A stretch of 64,000 nt of DNA. Source: Salinimicrobium catena. Its GTDB lineage: Bacteria > Bacteroidota > Bacteroidia > Flavobacteriales > Flavobacteriaceae. The stretch lies in assembly GCF_900102915.1 (NCBI RefSeq), contig NZ_FNGG01000004.1:1-64000 (forward strand). The letters are read 5' to 3'. The notes under the pieces are model-generated. The model worked only from the letters and a program-made list of their open reading frames with translations, was not told the DNA's origin and ran no database searches. Positions 43,107-50,727 of the stretch are shown here, piece after piece. The translations under genes were made by a program, and so were the position numbers. Numbering within the stretch: the first letter of the stretch is position 1; every line of letters starts with the position of its first letter.

Positions 43107-44090
43107 ATGCTCATCATCTCCAACTACCATTACATCCGCGACGATTTTAGCGCAAGGTATCCGAGCGTTTTCGGGCTTACCCCTGCACAATTCCGGAAGC
43201 AGCTGGAGGAGCTTTCCAGGCATGGAGAATTCATCTCTCTTGAGAAATTACTGGAGTTTCAGCATAGACCGCTGGACAGGAATTACATACTCATCTCTTT
43301 TGATGACGGCCTCAAAGAACAGTATGAGCTGGCAAAACCCATTCTGGATGAGATGGGGGTACCGGCGGCGTTCTTTATAAATACTTCCAATTTTAAAGAG
43401 AAAATCGTGTCGCTGGTGCACAAGATCCATTTATTGCGATCTGAGATATCTTCTCACGAAATCCTTTCAGAACTGCAGAAAAAAGGAACAGCGCCTCTTT
43501 CGGAAAAGGAAAAAACGCTGGCAATTACCCACTACAATTATGATGAGGCGGAAACGGCCCTTTTGAAATACCTGCTTAATTTCAAGATGGTCCTGCCAGA
43601 GCAACAGGCTTTCATCGATCCGTTATTTGAGCAGATCTTTGACGAGCACCAGGTGAATTCAGCCTTATACATGGACAAAGAAATGCTGCAGGCCCTGCAC
43701 GGTCAGGGATATCTTGGCTCGCACTCCCATCGGCACCTTCCGCTTGGACAGGTAGATCCTGAAGTACTTCAGGAAGAACTGAAAAATACCCAGGATTTCT
43801 TCCGCAGTAACTTCGGAAAACCTTCCGCAGCCATCAGCTATCCTTACGGCTCATTTGAGGCGAGTACGGGTATTTCCGAAGCAATAGAAAAAGCCGAATT
43901 CAGCCTTGGCTTTACTATGGAGAGGGCTGCCAATAAAGACCTGCAGGAAGATTCCCTGCTCCTCTCCCGTTTTGACTGCAATGACCTGCCGGGGGGCAAA
44001 AATGACCTTTTTAAAGGACAGCATATTTTTAAAAACCCTGAGCTAAGAAAATGGCACAAGAATGAAAGTAGTATTCCTCACAAGCGATAG
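43107..44090 (+). CDS. Polysaccharide deacetylase (NodB-homology, CE4 family)
   Basis: A 327-residue CE4-type enzyme. YILISFDDGLKEQYELAKPI is the TFDDG-like metal and base motif near residue 66, GVPAAFFINTSNFKE follows, and GSHSHRHLPLGQVDPEVLQE is the H-S-x2-H motif near 210. It probably de-N-acetylates an amino sugar; no signal peptide is seen, so it may act in the cytosol on a nucleotide sugar or lipid intermediate. The last 29 bases overlap the formyltransferase, suggesting deacetylation followed by N-formylation of the same sugar. Confidence 0.87.
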   Translation: MLIISNYHYIRDDFSARYPSVFGLTPAQFRKQLEELSRHGEFISLEKLLEFQHRPLDRNYILISFDDGLKEQYELAKPILDEMGVPAAFFINTSNFKEKIVSLVHKIHLLRSEISSHEILSELQKKGTAPLSEKEKTLAITHYNYDEAETALLKYLLNFKMVLPEQQAFIDPLFEQIFDEHQVNSALYMDKEMLQALHGQGYLGSHSHRHLPLGQVDPEVLQEELKNTQDFFRSNFGKPSAAISYPYGSFEASTGISEAIEKAEFSLGFTMERAANKDLQEDSLLLSRFDCNDLPGGKNDLFKGQHIFKNPELRKWHKNESSIPHKR

Positions 44091-44850
44091 TCTGCGGCAC
44101 AAATACATTGCGGCCTCCATTGCACAGGAAATGGAGCTGGGCCTCATCATTAGTGAAAAAAAGTCACCAAAGATCCAGGATACCGCTGCCTATGGAAAAA
44201 AGGACGCCGAATTCCTGGCAGAACATTTTCAACAGAGAGCAAAAACCGAAGAAGAACTTTTTGGAACCTATACAGATTTCCCCCCCGAGGTGCCACGGAT
44301 CGACCTGCCCCACGGGAACATAAATTCTGAAGAAGTTTTCGAGATCATCACTAAAACCAATCCCGATCTGATCCTGCTTTTTGGCACTTCCATAATTAAA
44401 GATCCTTTGCTGGGAGCGTACCAGGGAAAGATCATCAACCTGCACCTGGGCCTCTCTCCTTACTACAGAGGGTCGGCCACCAACCTCTACCCCTATCTCT
44501 TTGACGAACCTGAATGCATCGGAGCCACCATTCACCTGGCTACGGAAAAGGTGGATGAGGGAGGGATCCTGTACCAGCTGAGACCAGATATTGAAGAAGG
44601 AGATTCCATGCACATGACAGGAAACAAGGTGATCCTGAAGGCCGGAAAAATACTTCCTACAGTAATGCAGGATTATTTTGAAGGAAAATTAATACCCGTT
44701 CCCCAAACAGGCCACGGCCGACTTTGCCGGAATAAAGATGTGACTCCGTACGTGCTGCGGCAGATCTACAAGAATTTTGAAGAAGGGATGATCGGGAGGT
44801 ATTTGAAGAACAAGGGGAAGAGGGATGCTAAACGACCAATTGTTGAGTAA
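44062..44850 (+). CDS. Formyltransferase-family protein (sugar N-formyltransferase candidate)
   Basis: A 262-residue protein with a Formyl_trans_N fold. KIINLHLGLSPYYRGSATNL includes the catalytic Asn and His, and GATIHLATEKVDEGGILYQL contains the catalytic Asp. There is no C-terminal tRNA-binding domain, so it is not a methionyl-tRNA formyltransferase. In this setting it probably transfers a formyl group from N10-formyl-THF to a sugar amine, perhaps the amine exposed by the upstream deacetylase. The start overlaps that gene. Confidence 0.83.
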   Translation: MKVVFLTSDSLRHKYIAASIAQEMELGLIISEKKSPKIQDTAAYGKKDAEFLAEHFQQRAKTEEELFGTYTDFPPEVPRIDLPHGNINSEEVFEIITKTNPDLILLFGTSIIKDPLLGAYQGKIINLHLGLSPYYRGSATNLYPYLFDEPECIGATIHLATEKVDEGGILYQLRPDIEEGDSMHMTGNKVILKAGKILPTVMQDYFEGKLIPVPQTGHGRLCRNKDVTPYVLRQIYKNFEEGMIGRYLKNKGKRDAKRPIVE

Positions 44851-44863
44851 GTGAGATGATTTT

Positions 44864-44905
44864 CAGTGGTCAGTGAGCAGAGGACAGAGGAAAGAGGACA
44901 ATTGT
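44864..44905. repeat. Degenerate heptamer block (CAGAGGA class)
   Basis: Six 7-mers: CAGTGGT, CAGTGAG, CAGAGGA, CAGAGGA, AAGAGGA, CAATTGT. Confidence 0.85.
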
Positions 44906-44912
44906 AAAGGAA

Positions 44913-45024
44913 CGTCATTGCGAGGCAGAGCCGAAGCAATCTGTCGTAGCTTTGCTTTAAACAAGTTAAGAAGTAAGCTACAACAGATTGCCACGCTCGT
45001 CCTGCGGCCTCACTCGCAATGACG
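44913..45024. repeat. TTGCGAG-family intergenic element, palindromic copy
   Basis: A 112-bp element from CGTCATTGCGAGG to CTCGCAATGACG. Its arms pair well: GAAGCAATCTGTCGTAGCT on the left and AGCTACAACAGATTGCCACG on the right are near inverse copies around a short AT-rich centre. Confidence 0.88.
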
Positions 45025-45030
45025 GTCATC

Positions 45031-45055
45031 GACCGCATTTTTTACTACCTTAGCC
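45031..45055 (+). promoter_or_regulatory. Promoter-like segment upstream of neuA
   Basis: Contains TACCTTAG; a variant of 40715-40735 and 43051-43071. It follows the palindromic element by 6 bases. Confidence 0.5.
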
Positions 45056-45090
45056 TACCCACCCTCCTATGCTTAAGATTCGGCGGGCGG

Positions 45091-45131
45091 GCAACCGACA
45101 ACTGATAACGGAAAACTCACAACTGACGACC
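45091..45131. repeat. Degenerate heptamer block before neuA
   Basis: GCAACCG, ACAACTG, ATAACGG, AAAACTC, ACAACTG, ACGACCA up to the ATG. Same class as 1-98. Confidence 0.8.
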
Positions 45132-45839
45132 ATGAAAATCCTAGGACTCATACCCGCTCGTGGGGGCAGCAAAGGCATACCCGGTAAGAACATTAAGCCT
45201 CTAAGAGGAAAGCCGCTGTTGCAGTACACCATTGAAGCGGCGAAAAGATCTAATTTGCTTTCCCGCATCGTGCTGAGTTCAGACGATGAGGAGATCATGG
45301 CGACCGCCAGAAAATTAGGATTGGAAGCCCCTTTTCAAAGACCGGCAAACCTGGCGGGTGACAGCAGCAGCAGCCTGGAAGTTGTAAAGCACGCGCTGCG
45401 ATTCTTTCTTGAAAATGGAGAGAAATTCGATGCGGTCTGCCTGTTGCAACCCACCAGTCCGCTAAGGAGAGAGAGGCTCATAGATGAAGCTATTGAGAAG
45501 TTCAGCAGTGGAAATTTTGATTCCCTGGTGACGGTGCGTGAAGTACCTGATGATTATAATCCGCACTGGATTTTTGAAGAGAAGAACGGCGGTCTGAAGA
45601 TCGCTACAGGAGAGACCGAGATCATTACCCGCCGGCAGGACCTCCCAAAAGCCTACCACCGTGACGGCGCCATCTACCTTACCAAGACAGAAGTGCTGTT
45701 GGAACAGGATTCGCTCTATGGAAAAAATATCGGGTTTGTCGACACGACGGGAGATCCTTACGTAAACATCGATACACCCCGGGATTGGGAAGAAGCGGAG
45801 CGAATTTTGTCAATTAACAATCAACAATTAGCAGATTAA
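45132..45839 (+). CDS. neuA: Acylneuraminate cytidylyltransferase (NeuA-type)
   Basis: A 235-residue nucleotidyltransferase that activates a nonulosonic acid with CTP. The start is ATG at 45132 (MKILGLIPARGGSKGIPGKN); upstream in-frame codons are repeat DNA. Motifs include IPARGGSKGIPGKNIKPLRG (CTP binding), VCLLQPTSPLRRERLIDEAI and AYHRDGAIYLTKTEVLLEQD, with FVDTTGDPYVNIDTPRDWEE at the C-terminus. The last residues (INNQQLAD) are encoded by a heptamer block. It should make the CMP-sugar used by a sialyltransferase-like enzyme not identified in this window. Confidence 0.92.
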   Translation: MKILGLIPARGGSKGIPGKNIKPLRGKPLLQYTIEAAKRSNLLSRIVLSSDDEEIMATARKLGLEAPFQRPANLAGDSSSSLEVVKHALRFFLENGEKFDAVCLLQPTSPLRRERLIDEAIEKFSSGNFDSLVTVREVPDDYNPHWIFEEKNGGLKIATGETEIITRRQDLPKAYHRDGAIYLTKTEVLLEQDSLYGKNIGFVDTTGDPYVNIDTPRDWEEAERILSINNQQLAD

Positions 45840-45881
45840 ATTGTTTGTAGTTTATGGTTTGTGGTTTGTAGCTTGTCGTCG
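45805..45881. repeat. Heptamer block (CAATTAA then TTTGTGG classes)
   Basis: Eleven 7-mers: TTTTGTC, AATTAAC, AATCAAC, AATTAGC, AGATTAA, ATTGTTT, GTAGTTT, ATGGTTT, GTGGTTT, GTAGCTT, GTCGTCG. It contains the neuA stop codon. Confidence 0.85.
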
Positions 45882-46065
45882 AAATTGAAGTGAAATCTCC
45901 GTAAAATTTTAGGCTGTTTGAGCGAACAAAATTCTTCTAACGCGCACCTAGATTTCCCGCGAGTTCCTAAAATTTAGGAGTTGAACGAAAATTTCAGGCA
46001 TGTTTTCGTAAGCCTAGACTTTTTTGGTTCTTTTTTGGGCGATGCAAAAAAGAACAGATACATTT
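45882..46065. repeat. Flavobacterial intergenic element ending in a perfect hairpin
   Basis: Carries two short A/T palindromes (including CCTAAAATTTAGG) and, at 46027-46055, an 11-bp perfect stem GTTCTTTTTTG / CAAAAAAGAAC with a 7-base loop. From memory, similar sequences recur between genes of Flavobacteriaceae. It lies immediately before asnB and may form its leader. No gene is seen in it. Confidence 0.55.
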
Positions 46066-46070
46066 ACCAT

Positions 46071-47780
46071 ATGTGCGGAATAGCAGGTATAATTGGACCA
46101 AATGCAAGCGAAGAAGACCTGGACAAAATGCTTCAGGTCCAAAAACATCGTGGACCCGATCACATGGGAGCCTATGTTGATGTAGGCTTCGCAACTATTG
46201 GCCATAACCGCCTATCGATCATAGACCTTTCAGCAGCAGCGAATGAACCTTTTAATGATAATTCCGGAAGGTATTTCCTGACCTTTAATGGAGAGATCTA
46301 CAATTATAAGGAACTAAGAAAGGAGCTAAAGGATTCCTATGACTTCCGAACCGCTTCAGACACCGAAGTACTTTTGGCCGCTTATATTAAATGGGGCAAA
46401 GCCTGCCTGGATAAATTCAACGGCATGTTCGCCTTCGCTATCTGGGATTCTGAAGACAAAAAGCTTTTTGCAGCCAGAGATCGCTTTGGAGTGAAGCCTT
46501 TTTACTATACCCTACAAAAAGGTCATTTCTATTTCAGCAGTGAGATCAAAGCCCTGCAGGCGGCTACGGAAAGCAAGACTCCTAACCAAAAAGTATGGGC
46601 AAATTATTTCACCTGGGGTTCCTACGGAATGCCTTCAGAAACTTTCTTTTACGAAATACTACAATTGCCGGGAGGTCATTTTCTTGAACTTTCTGAGGGA
46701 AATCTGAATATCCAAAGATGGTATGACTTTGAGACCAGGGTCATGGACAACCAAAAACAATTGACTTTTGAGGAAGCAAAAGAGGCTTATCTCGAGCTCC
46801 TCAAAGACAGCATTAAACTCCGGTTTCGAGCTGATGTTCCGGTAGGATTTAACCTGAGTGGCGGGGTGGACAGTTCCCTCCTGCTCGCACTGGTCAACCT
46901 GTTCGAGGAGAAGAAAAGAATTCAGGCGTACACCTTTTACACCGGAGACTCACGATATGACGAACTTCGCTGGGTGGAACAGATGATCGCCACTACCGAA
47001 AATCCGCTGAAAAAGAACTATTTTTCAGCTTCTGAAGTTCGCGATACCGCTAAAAAAATTGCCAGACTCCAGGATGAGCCTTTCGGCGGAATTCCGACGC
47101 TGGCCTATTCAAGGATCTTTCGGCAGGCACACCAGGACGGAGTGAAAGTTCTGCTTGACGGACAGGGAATGGACGAACAATGGGCCGGCTATGATTATTA
47201 TCAAACTGAAAATGCGGGAACCATTCAGGGCACGGGCCAAAAAAATCCTTTTCGGCCCAACGTTCTGGCTCCGGAATTTGCCGCTTTGGCAGAAAAACCC
47301 GAATACCCGGCACCATTTGACAACCGGCTGCAGAATCTGCAGTACCGCGATCTTTTTTACACCAAGATCCCAAGGGCGCTGCGGTTCAACGATCGGGTCT
47401 CCATGGTCCACAGCACCGAACTTAGAGAACCGTTTCTCGATCACCGCCTGGTGGAATTCGCTTTTTCACAACCTGCAGAATATAAGATAAAGAACGGCAC
47501 CGGTAAATATCTGCTGCGGGAGTTGCTCAAACCGATGGTTCCAAAAGACATCTCTTATGCCCCAAAACGGCCGTTACAAACTCCACAGCGAGAATGGCTG
47601 GCAGAAGAACTTCGGCCTTTGGTGGAATCAAGCCTTGAAAATCTTAAAAACTCTTCTTTTTCAGAATGGTTTGATTTTCCAAAACTTGAAAAGGAATGGA
47701 AGAAGTATTTAGACGGAGACCGGGAAAGCAGTTTTCATGTGTGGCAGTGGGTGAACCTATCATTTCTCAGCGAGAAATGA
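46071..47780 (+). CDS. asnB: Asparagine synthase, glutamine-hydrolysing
   Basis: The start at 46071 puts Cys at position 2 (MCGIAGIIGPNASEEDLDKM), the nucleophile of class-II amidotransferases; the frame is open 90 bases further upstream but that part is repeat DNA. The 569-residue product has HRGPDHMGAYVDVGFATIGH, FAARDRFGVKPFYY and the synthetase PP-loop GFNLSGGVDSSLLLALVN near residue 260. It converts aspartate and glutamine to asparagine, or amidates a glycan carboxyl, given its position at the end of the nonulosonate genes. The last 30 coding bases form half of a perfect inverted repeat. Confidence 0.92.
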   Translation: MCGIAGIIGPNASEEDLDKMLQVQKHRGPDHMGAYVDVGFATIGHNRLSIIDLSAAANEPFNDNSGRYFLTFNGEIYNYKELRKELKDSYDFRTASDTEVLLAAYIKWGKACLDKFNGMFAFAIWDSEDKKLFAARDRFGVKPFYYTLQKGHFYFSSEIKALQAATESKTPNQKVWANYFTWGSYGMPSETFFYEILQLPGGHFLELSEGNLNIQRWYDFETRVMDNQKQLTFEEAKEAYLELLKDSIKLRFRADVPVGFNLSGGVDSSLLLALVNLFEEKKRIQAYTFYTGDSRYDELRWVEQMIATTENPLKKNYFSASEVRDTAKKIARLQDEPFGGIPTLAYSRIFRQAHQDGVKVLLDGQGMDEQWAGYDYYQTENAGTIQGTGQKNPFRPNVLAPEFAALAEKPEYPAPFDNRLQNLQYRDLFYTKIPRALRFNDRVSMVHSTELREPFLDHRLVEFAFSQPAEYKIKNGTGKYLLRELLKPMVPKDISYAPKRPLQTPQREWLAEELRPLVESSLENLKNSSFSEWFDFPKLEKEWKKYLDGDRESSFHVWQWVNLSFLSEK

Positions 47781-47789
47781 TAGGTTCAC
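47751..47789. repeat. Perfect 18-bp inverted repeat across the asnB stop codon
   Basis: GTGAACCTATCATTTCTC, a 3-base loop AGC, and its exact reverse complement. The left arm is asnB coding sequence; the stop codon is in the right arm. It could act as a transcript terminator or stabiliser, but no T-run follows directly, so it is not a canonical terminator. Confidence 0.9.
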
Positions 47790-47818
47790 TGTTCGTAGTT
47801 CGTTGTTTTTTGTTCTTT
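47784..47818. repeat. Degenerate heptamer block (GTTCGTT class)
   Basis: Five 7-mers: GTTCACT, GTTCGTA, GTTCGTT, GTTTTTT, GTTCTTT. It begins inside the right arm of the inverted repeat and touches the stop codon of the S23 gene. Confidence 0.8.
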
Positions 47819-48263
47819 AATCTCTCTTAAATTTAATCCCTTTAAGATCTGATTTTCTAAGGTATGCCATAAAAGCTCCTATACGATTATCAGCTTCTAT
47901 ACAGTGGGAAGAAACCTCATGAAATTGTTCTTCAGAGATCAACTTTTTATCCAGAGCCCGATACAACTGGGATTTGAATTCAGTTGCGGAGCCCTTTGAA
48001 TAACTGAGAAAATTGATAAATTCCTGATTCCCTCCTCTACCATACCCTTCAGCTATATTATCCATTATAGAACCGGAACTTTTTTCCATCTGATTTCTTA
48101 GAACGTAGTTTTTTCCTAAATCAGTTTCCTGAAAGAGAATTTCAACCTTTTGACAAATTATACGGGCTAATTTCCACACTTCAAGATCTTCAAACTTCTC
48201 TATTTTCCCTATATCTCGATTTTTCAACAACAAACCACAAACAACAAACAAAAAACTACTCAA
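47817..48263 (-). CDS. Four-helix-bundle protein (S23 family), N-terminus extended into repeat
   Basis: Paralogue of 3657-4061: IEKFEDLEVWKLARIICQKV, SSGSIMDNIAEGYGRGGNQE and EFKSQLYRALDKKLISEEQF are nearly the same. The open frame begins with TTG at 48263 and its first 15 residues are encoded by heptamers. No ATG exists before the conserved core, so the true start is a TTG in or after the repeat (48233, 48230 or 48227), or the gene has lost its start. It lies directly downstream of the kinase gene. Confidence 0.8.
   Translation of the reverse strand: MSSFLFVVCGLLLKNRDIGKIEKFEDLEVWKLARIICQKVEILFQETDLGKNYVLRNQMEKSSGSIMDNIAEGYGRGGNQEFINFLSYSKGSATEFKSQLYRALDKKLISEEQFHEVSSHCIEADNRIGAFMAYLRKSDLKGIKFKRD
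48225..48259. repeat. Degenerate heptamer block (AAACAAC class)
   Basis: Five 7-mers: CAACAAC, AAACCAC, AAACAAC, AAACAAA, AAACTAC. The reverse complement is GTTGTTT/GTGGTTT, so it is inverted relative to 47784-47818 across the S23 gene. Confidence 0.8.
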
Positions 48264-50724
48264 AATTCCTCATCCATTCCCGCCATTTCTTTTTGAGTCG
48301 GCTGGTGGTTGGGTTTTGCTCATGGTAAGCCTTACCATACTGGCCATAGCCATAGCCATAGCCATAACCGTAGCCATAACCATAGCCGTAACCATATTTG
48401 GCGCTGTGTACAAAGTGATTAAGCACGAAGCTGATGTTCTTGACCTCGCCCTTGTTGTACTTCTCGTTGATCACTTCAAGCATTCCGCGCTTGGTGTAAT
48501 CCTGACGAATGAGGTACAGGGTGGCATCCGCATATTTGATGAGGTTGAGGGCATCTGCAACTACTCCTACCGGCGGAGTATCCAGAATGATGTAATCGTA
48601 TCGCTCTCTTAATTCCTCCATCATCGCGTCCATTTGTTCGGTCATCAACAATTCGGAAGGGTTTGGAGGAATAGGTCCCGAAGTGATCACATCCAGGTGC
48701 GGGATCATACTGGGCTGGATGATACTGTCAAGGGTTTCCTGACCAATAAGGTAATTTACGATCCCATGGTCGTTATTGATCTTGAAATCATCAAAGATCT
48801 TCGGTTTTCTAAGGTCGGTTCCGATCAATACGGTTTTCTTTTCACTCAAGGCGAAAATGGTCGCCAGGTTCATGGAGCAGAAGGTCTTCCCTTCCCCCGA
48901 AACCGAGGAAGTTACAAGTAATGTTTTGGACCCGGTCACCCCAGCCTTTTTATACATGAATTGAAGGCTCGATCTCAGCCCCCTGAAGCTTTCAGCAATG
49001 GCCGATTTAGGTTTCGTAAATACAGCAAGATTCGTATTCAAACGGCTCTTCCCTATCATTCCAAGAATAGGAATAGGTGAAAGTCTTGTCACCTCCTGGG
49101 CGTTATGCACGTTGGTGTTTAGAAAGACCAGTAAAAATACGAAGGTGAGCGGGATCATTCCGCCGACCATTAAGGCCATCACATAGTTCAACTGAGTATT
49201 GGGTCCTATCTGTCCGCCGCCGGTATCCTTGGCGGTATCGATCACCATTACATCGCTTACGTTCGCCGCCTTGATAAGTCCGGCTTCACTCCTTTTTTCA
49301 AGGAAGAGGTTATAGGTCTTCTCGCTAAGTGAATATTTACGCTGGATCTTGAGCAGGTCCTGTTCTTCCTGCGGAAGTTTCCTGATCTCGGCTTCGGCAT
49401 TGGCGATATCCTGATTGATGTCCCTCAGCTCCTGCCTCAGCAGCCTCTGGGAAGAATCCATGTTCTCCAGCAAAACTGCCTTAACGGCATTGATCTGCCG
49501 GTCGATATTGTCAAATACCGGGGAGTTCTCCTGAAGGGAATACTGGTATTTACGTCTTTCTTCGGCCAGGGAAAGGATACGCCCTACCCCGCTCACGATG
49601 CTACCTTCATTGATACCCGCCACAGAAGGGGCCGGCACATCAGAATAATCCTGCCGGGTCTGCAAATAGTCCTGCAGGGTCTGGTAATAAGCTAACTGCC
49701 TATTGATCTCTTCCTTCCGCATATCAAGGGAGGTAAGTTTGCTGTTCAGCTTGCTGGTTTCCGCGGAAAGGTCAATAATGGCATTCTTATTCCTGAAGTT
49801 ATTCAGCTCATCTTCCACGTTCTGCAGCTCCATGGATTTAACTGCAAGACTGCTGTCAATAAAACGGATGGTCTTGGTAGCGAAAAGGTTCTTGCGCTCC
49901 AGCATATTCTCGCTCAAAACCCGAACGGTACCATTTAGATAATCTACGATCTCCGGTTTATTGTTACCCGTAAGCGATAAGTTAAGTACTGAGGATCCCT
50001 GGGCCTGCGGACTCACCGCAATTCCCTTGAACCTGCCCACCGTGCCGTCAAAATGGTTGAACCGCACATAAAATGGTTTGCCTATTGCAGGAGCCACCTC
50101 GGTAGGCACAAGCCTTCCGCTAAAGAACGGCAGATCGATATGCTCATTAATCTGATATTCCTTCTTAAATTCCCCCGGCTCTACCACAACCGAAGAATAA
50201 TCCTTGGTACGATAATTAAAGACAGAAGCCGTGTTTCCCGAGAAATTGGTTTTCAGGGTGAAAGTTTCCGGGTCTGAAAATGTGATCGTAAAGGTATTTC
50301 CCTGCGCCTGATAGGCAGTGCTGTCTGCGACCAACTTAAAAGGAGTGAATCCATAGGCATTGACCCTTTGGTACTCCCCGTCCTGCTGATAGGAAATATA
50401 ATACTGAAGCCGCTCTACCACCTCCTCGTTATGAGAACGCGATTTCAAAATGGTAATGGCCGTATTTACCTTGTCTGAAGTACCTCCCCAGTTAAAGGTG
50501 AGGCTGGTATTACTGGTAAAAAAGGGGTTCTGATCGTCTTTAATGCTGATGGAATTGCCCAGCCTGTAAACCGGCAGCTTCCTCACATTATTATAATAAG
50601 CCACGGCAAGGCTGATCCCGATGGACACCAGGATAAGCTGCCAGTAACTAAATATCTTAAGCACAAAACCTTTAAAATCAAAGGTGGAGCCTACGTCGGA
50701 TATGTGATCATCTTCATTTGCCAT
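48256..50724 (-). CDS. wzc: Wzc-like polysaccharide co-polymerase and tyrosine autokinase
   Basis: An 822-residue inner-membrane protein. A first membrane segment at about 28-48, a long periplasmic region with a coiled coil, and a second segment near 512-535 (YVMALMVGGMIPLTFVFLLV) are followed by a BY-kinase: VTSSVSGEGKTFCSMNLA (Walker A), VLIGTDLRKPKIFDD (Walker A') and YDYIILDTPPVGVVADALNL (Walker B). A Tyr-Gly repeat tail near 785-805 gives many tyrosines for autophosphorylation. It controls chain length and export with the Wza-like protein 3 bases upstream. Confidence 0.93.
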   Translation of the reverse strand: MANEDDHISDVGSTFDFKGFVLKIFSYWQLILVSIGISLAVAYYNNVRKLPVYRLGNSISIKDDQNPFFTSNTSLTFNWGGTSDKVNTAITILKSRSHNEEVVERLQYYISYQQDGEYQRVNAYGFTPFKLVADSTAYQAQGNTFTITFSDPETFTLKTNFSGNTASVFNYRTKDYSSVVVEPGEFKKEYQINEHIDLPFFSGRLVPTEVAPAIGKPFYVRFNHFDGTVGRFKGIAVSPQAQGSSVLNLSLTGNNKPEIVDYLNGTVRVLSENMLERKNLFATKTIRFIDSSLAVKSMELQNVEDELNNFRNKNAIIDLSAETSKLNSKLTSLDMRKEEINRQLAYYQTLQDYLQTRQDYSDVPAPSVAGINEGSIVSGVGRILSLAEERRKYQYSLQENSPVFDNIDRQINAVKAVLLENMDSSQRLLRQELRDINQDIANAEAEIRKLPQEEQDLLKIQRKYSLSEKTYNLFLEKRSEAGLIKAANVSDVMVIDTAKDTGGGQIGPNTQLNYVMALMVGGMIPLTFVFLLVFLNTNVHNAQEVTRLSPIPILGMIGKSRLNTNLAVFTKPKSAIAESFRGLRSSLQFMYKKAGVTGSKTLLVTSSVSGEGKTFCSMNLATIFALSEKKTVLIGTDLRKPKIFDDFKINNDHGIVNYLIGQETLDSIIQPSMIPHLDVITSGPIPPNPSELLMTEQMDAMMEELRERYDYIILDTPPVGVVADALNLIKYADATLYLIRQDYTKRGMLEVINEKYNKGEVKNISFVLNHFVHSAKYGYGYGYGYGYGYGYGYGQYGKAYHEQNPTTSRLKKKWREWMRNFE
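48344..48396. repeat. Hexamer tandem repeat encoding the Tyr-Gly tail
   Basis: CCATAG / CCATAA / CCGTAG type hexamers, about nine in a row, encode alternating Tyr and Gly. A change of copy number keeps the frame and would alter the number of phosphorylatable tyrosines. Confidence 0.85.
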
Positions 50725-50727
50725 ACA

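Noticed and set aside
44062-44850. Methionyl-tRNA formyltransferase (fmt)
   Set aside because: It lacks the C-terminal tRNA-binding domain and sits in the glycan locus.
45069-45131. N-terminal extension of neuA from 45069
   Set aside because: The extra 21 residues are repeat-encoded; the family begins at the ATG at 45132.
45981-46070. N-terminal extension of asnB
   Set aside because: The catalytic Cys must be residue 2, which requires the start at 46071.
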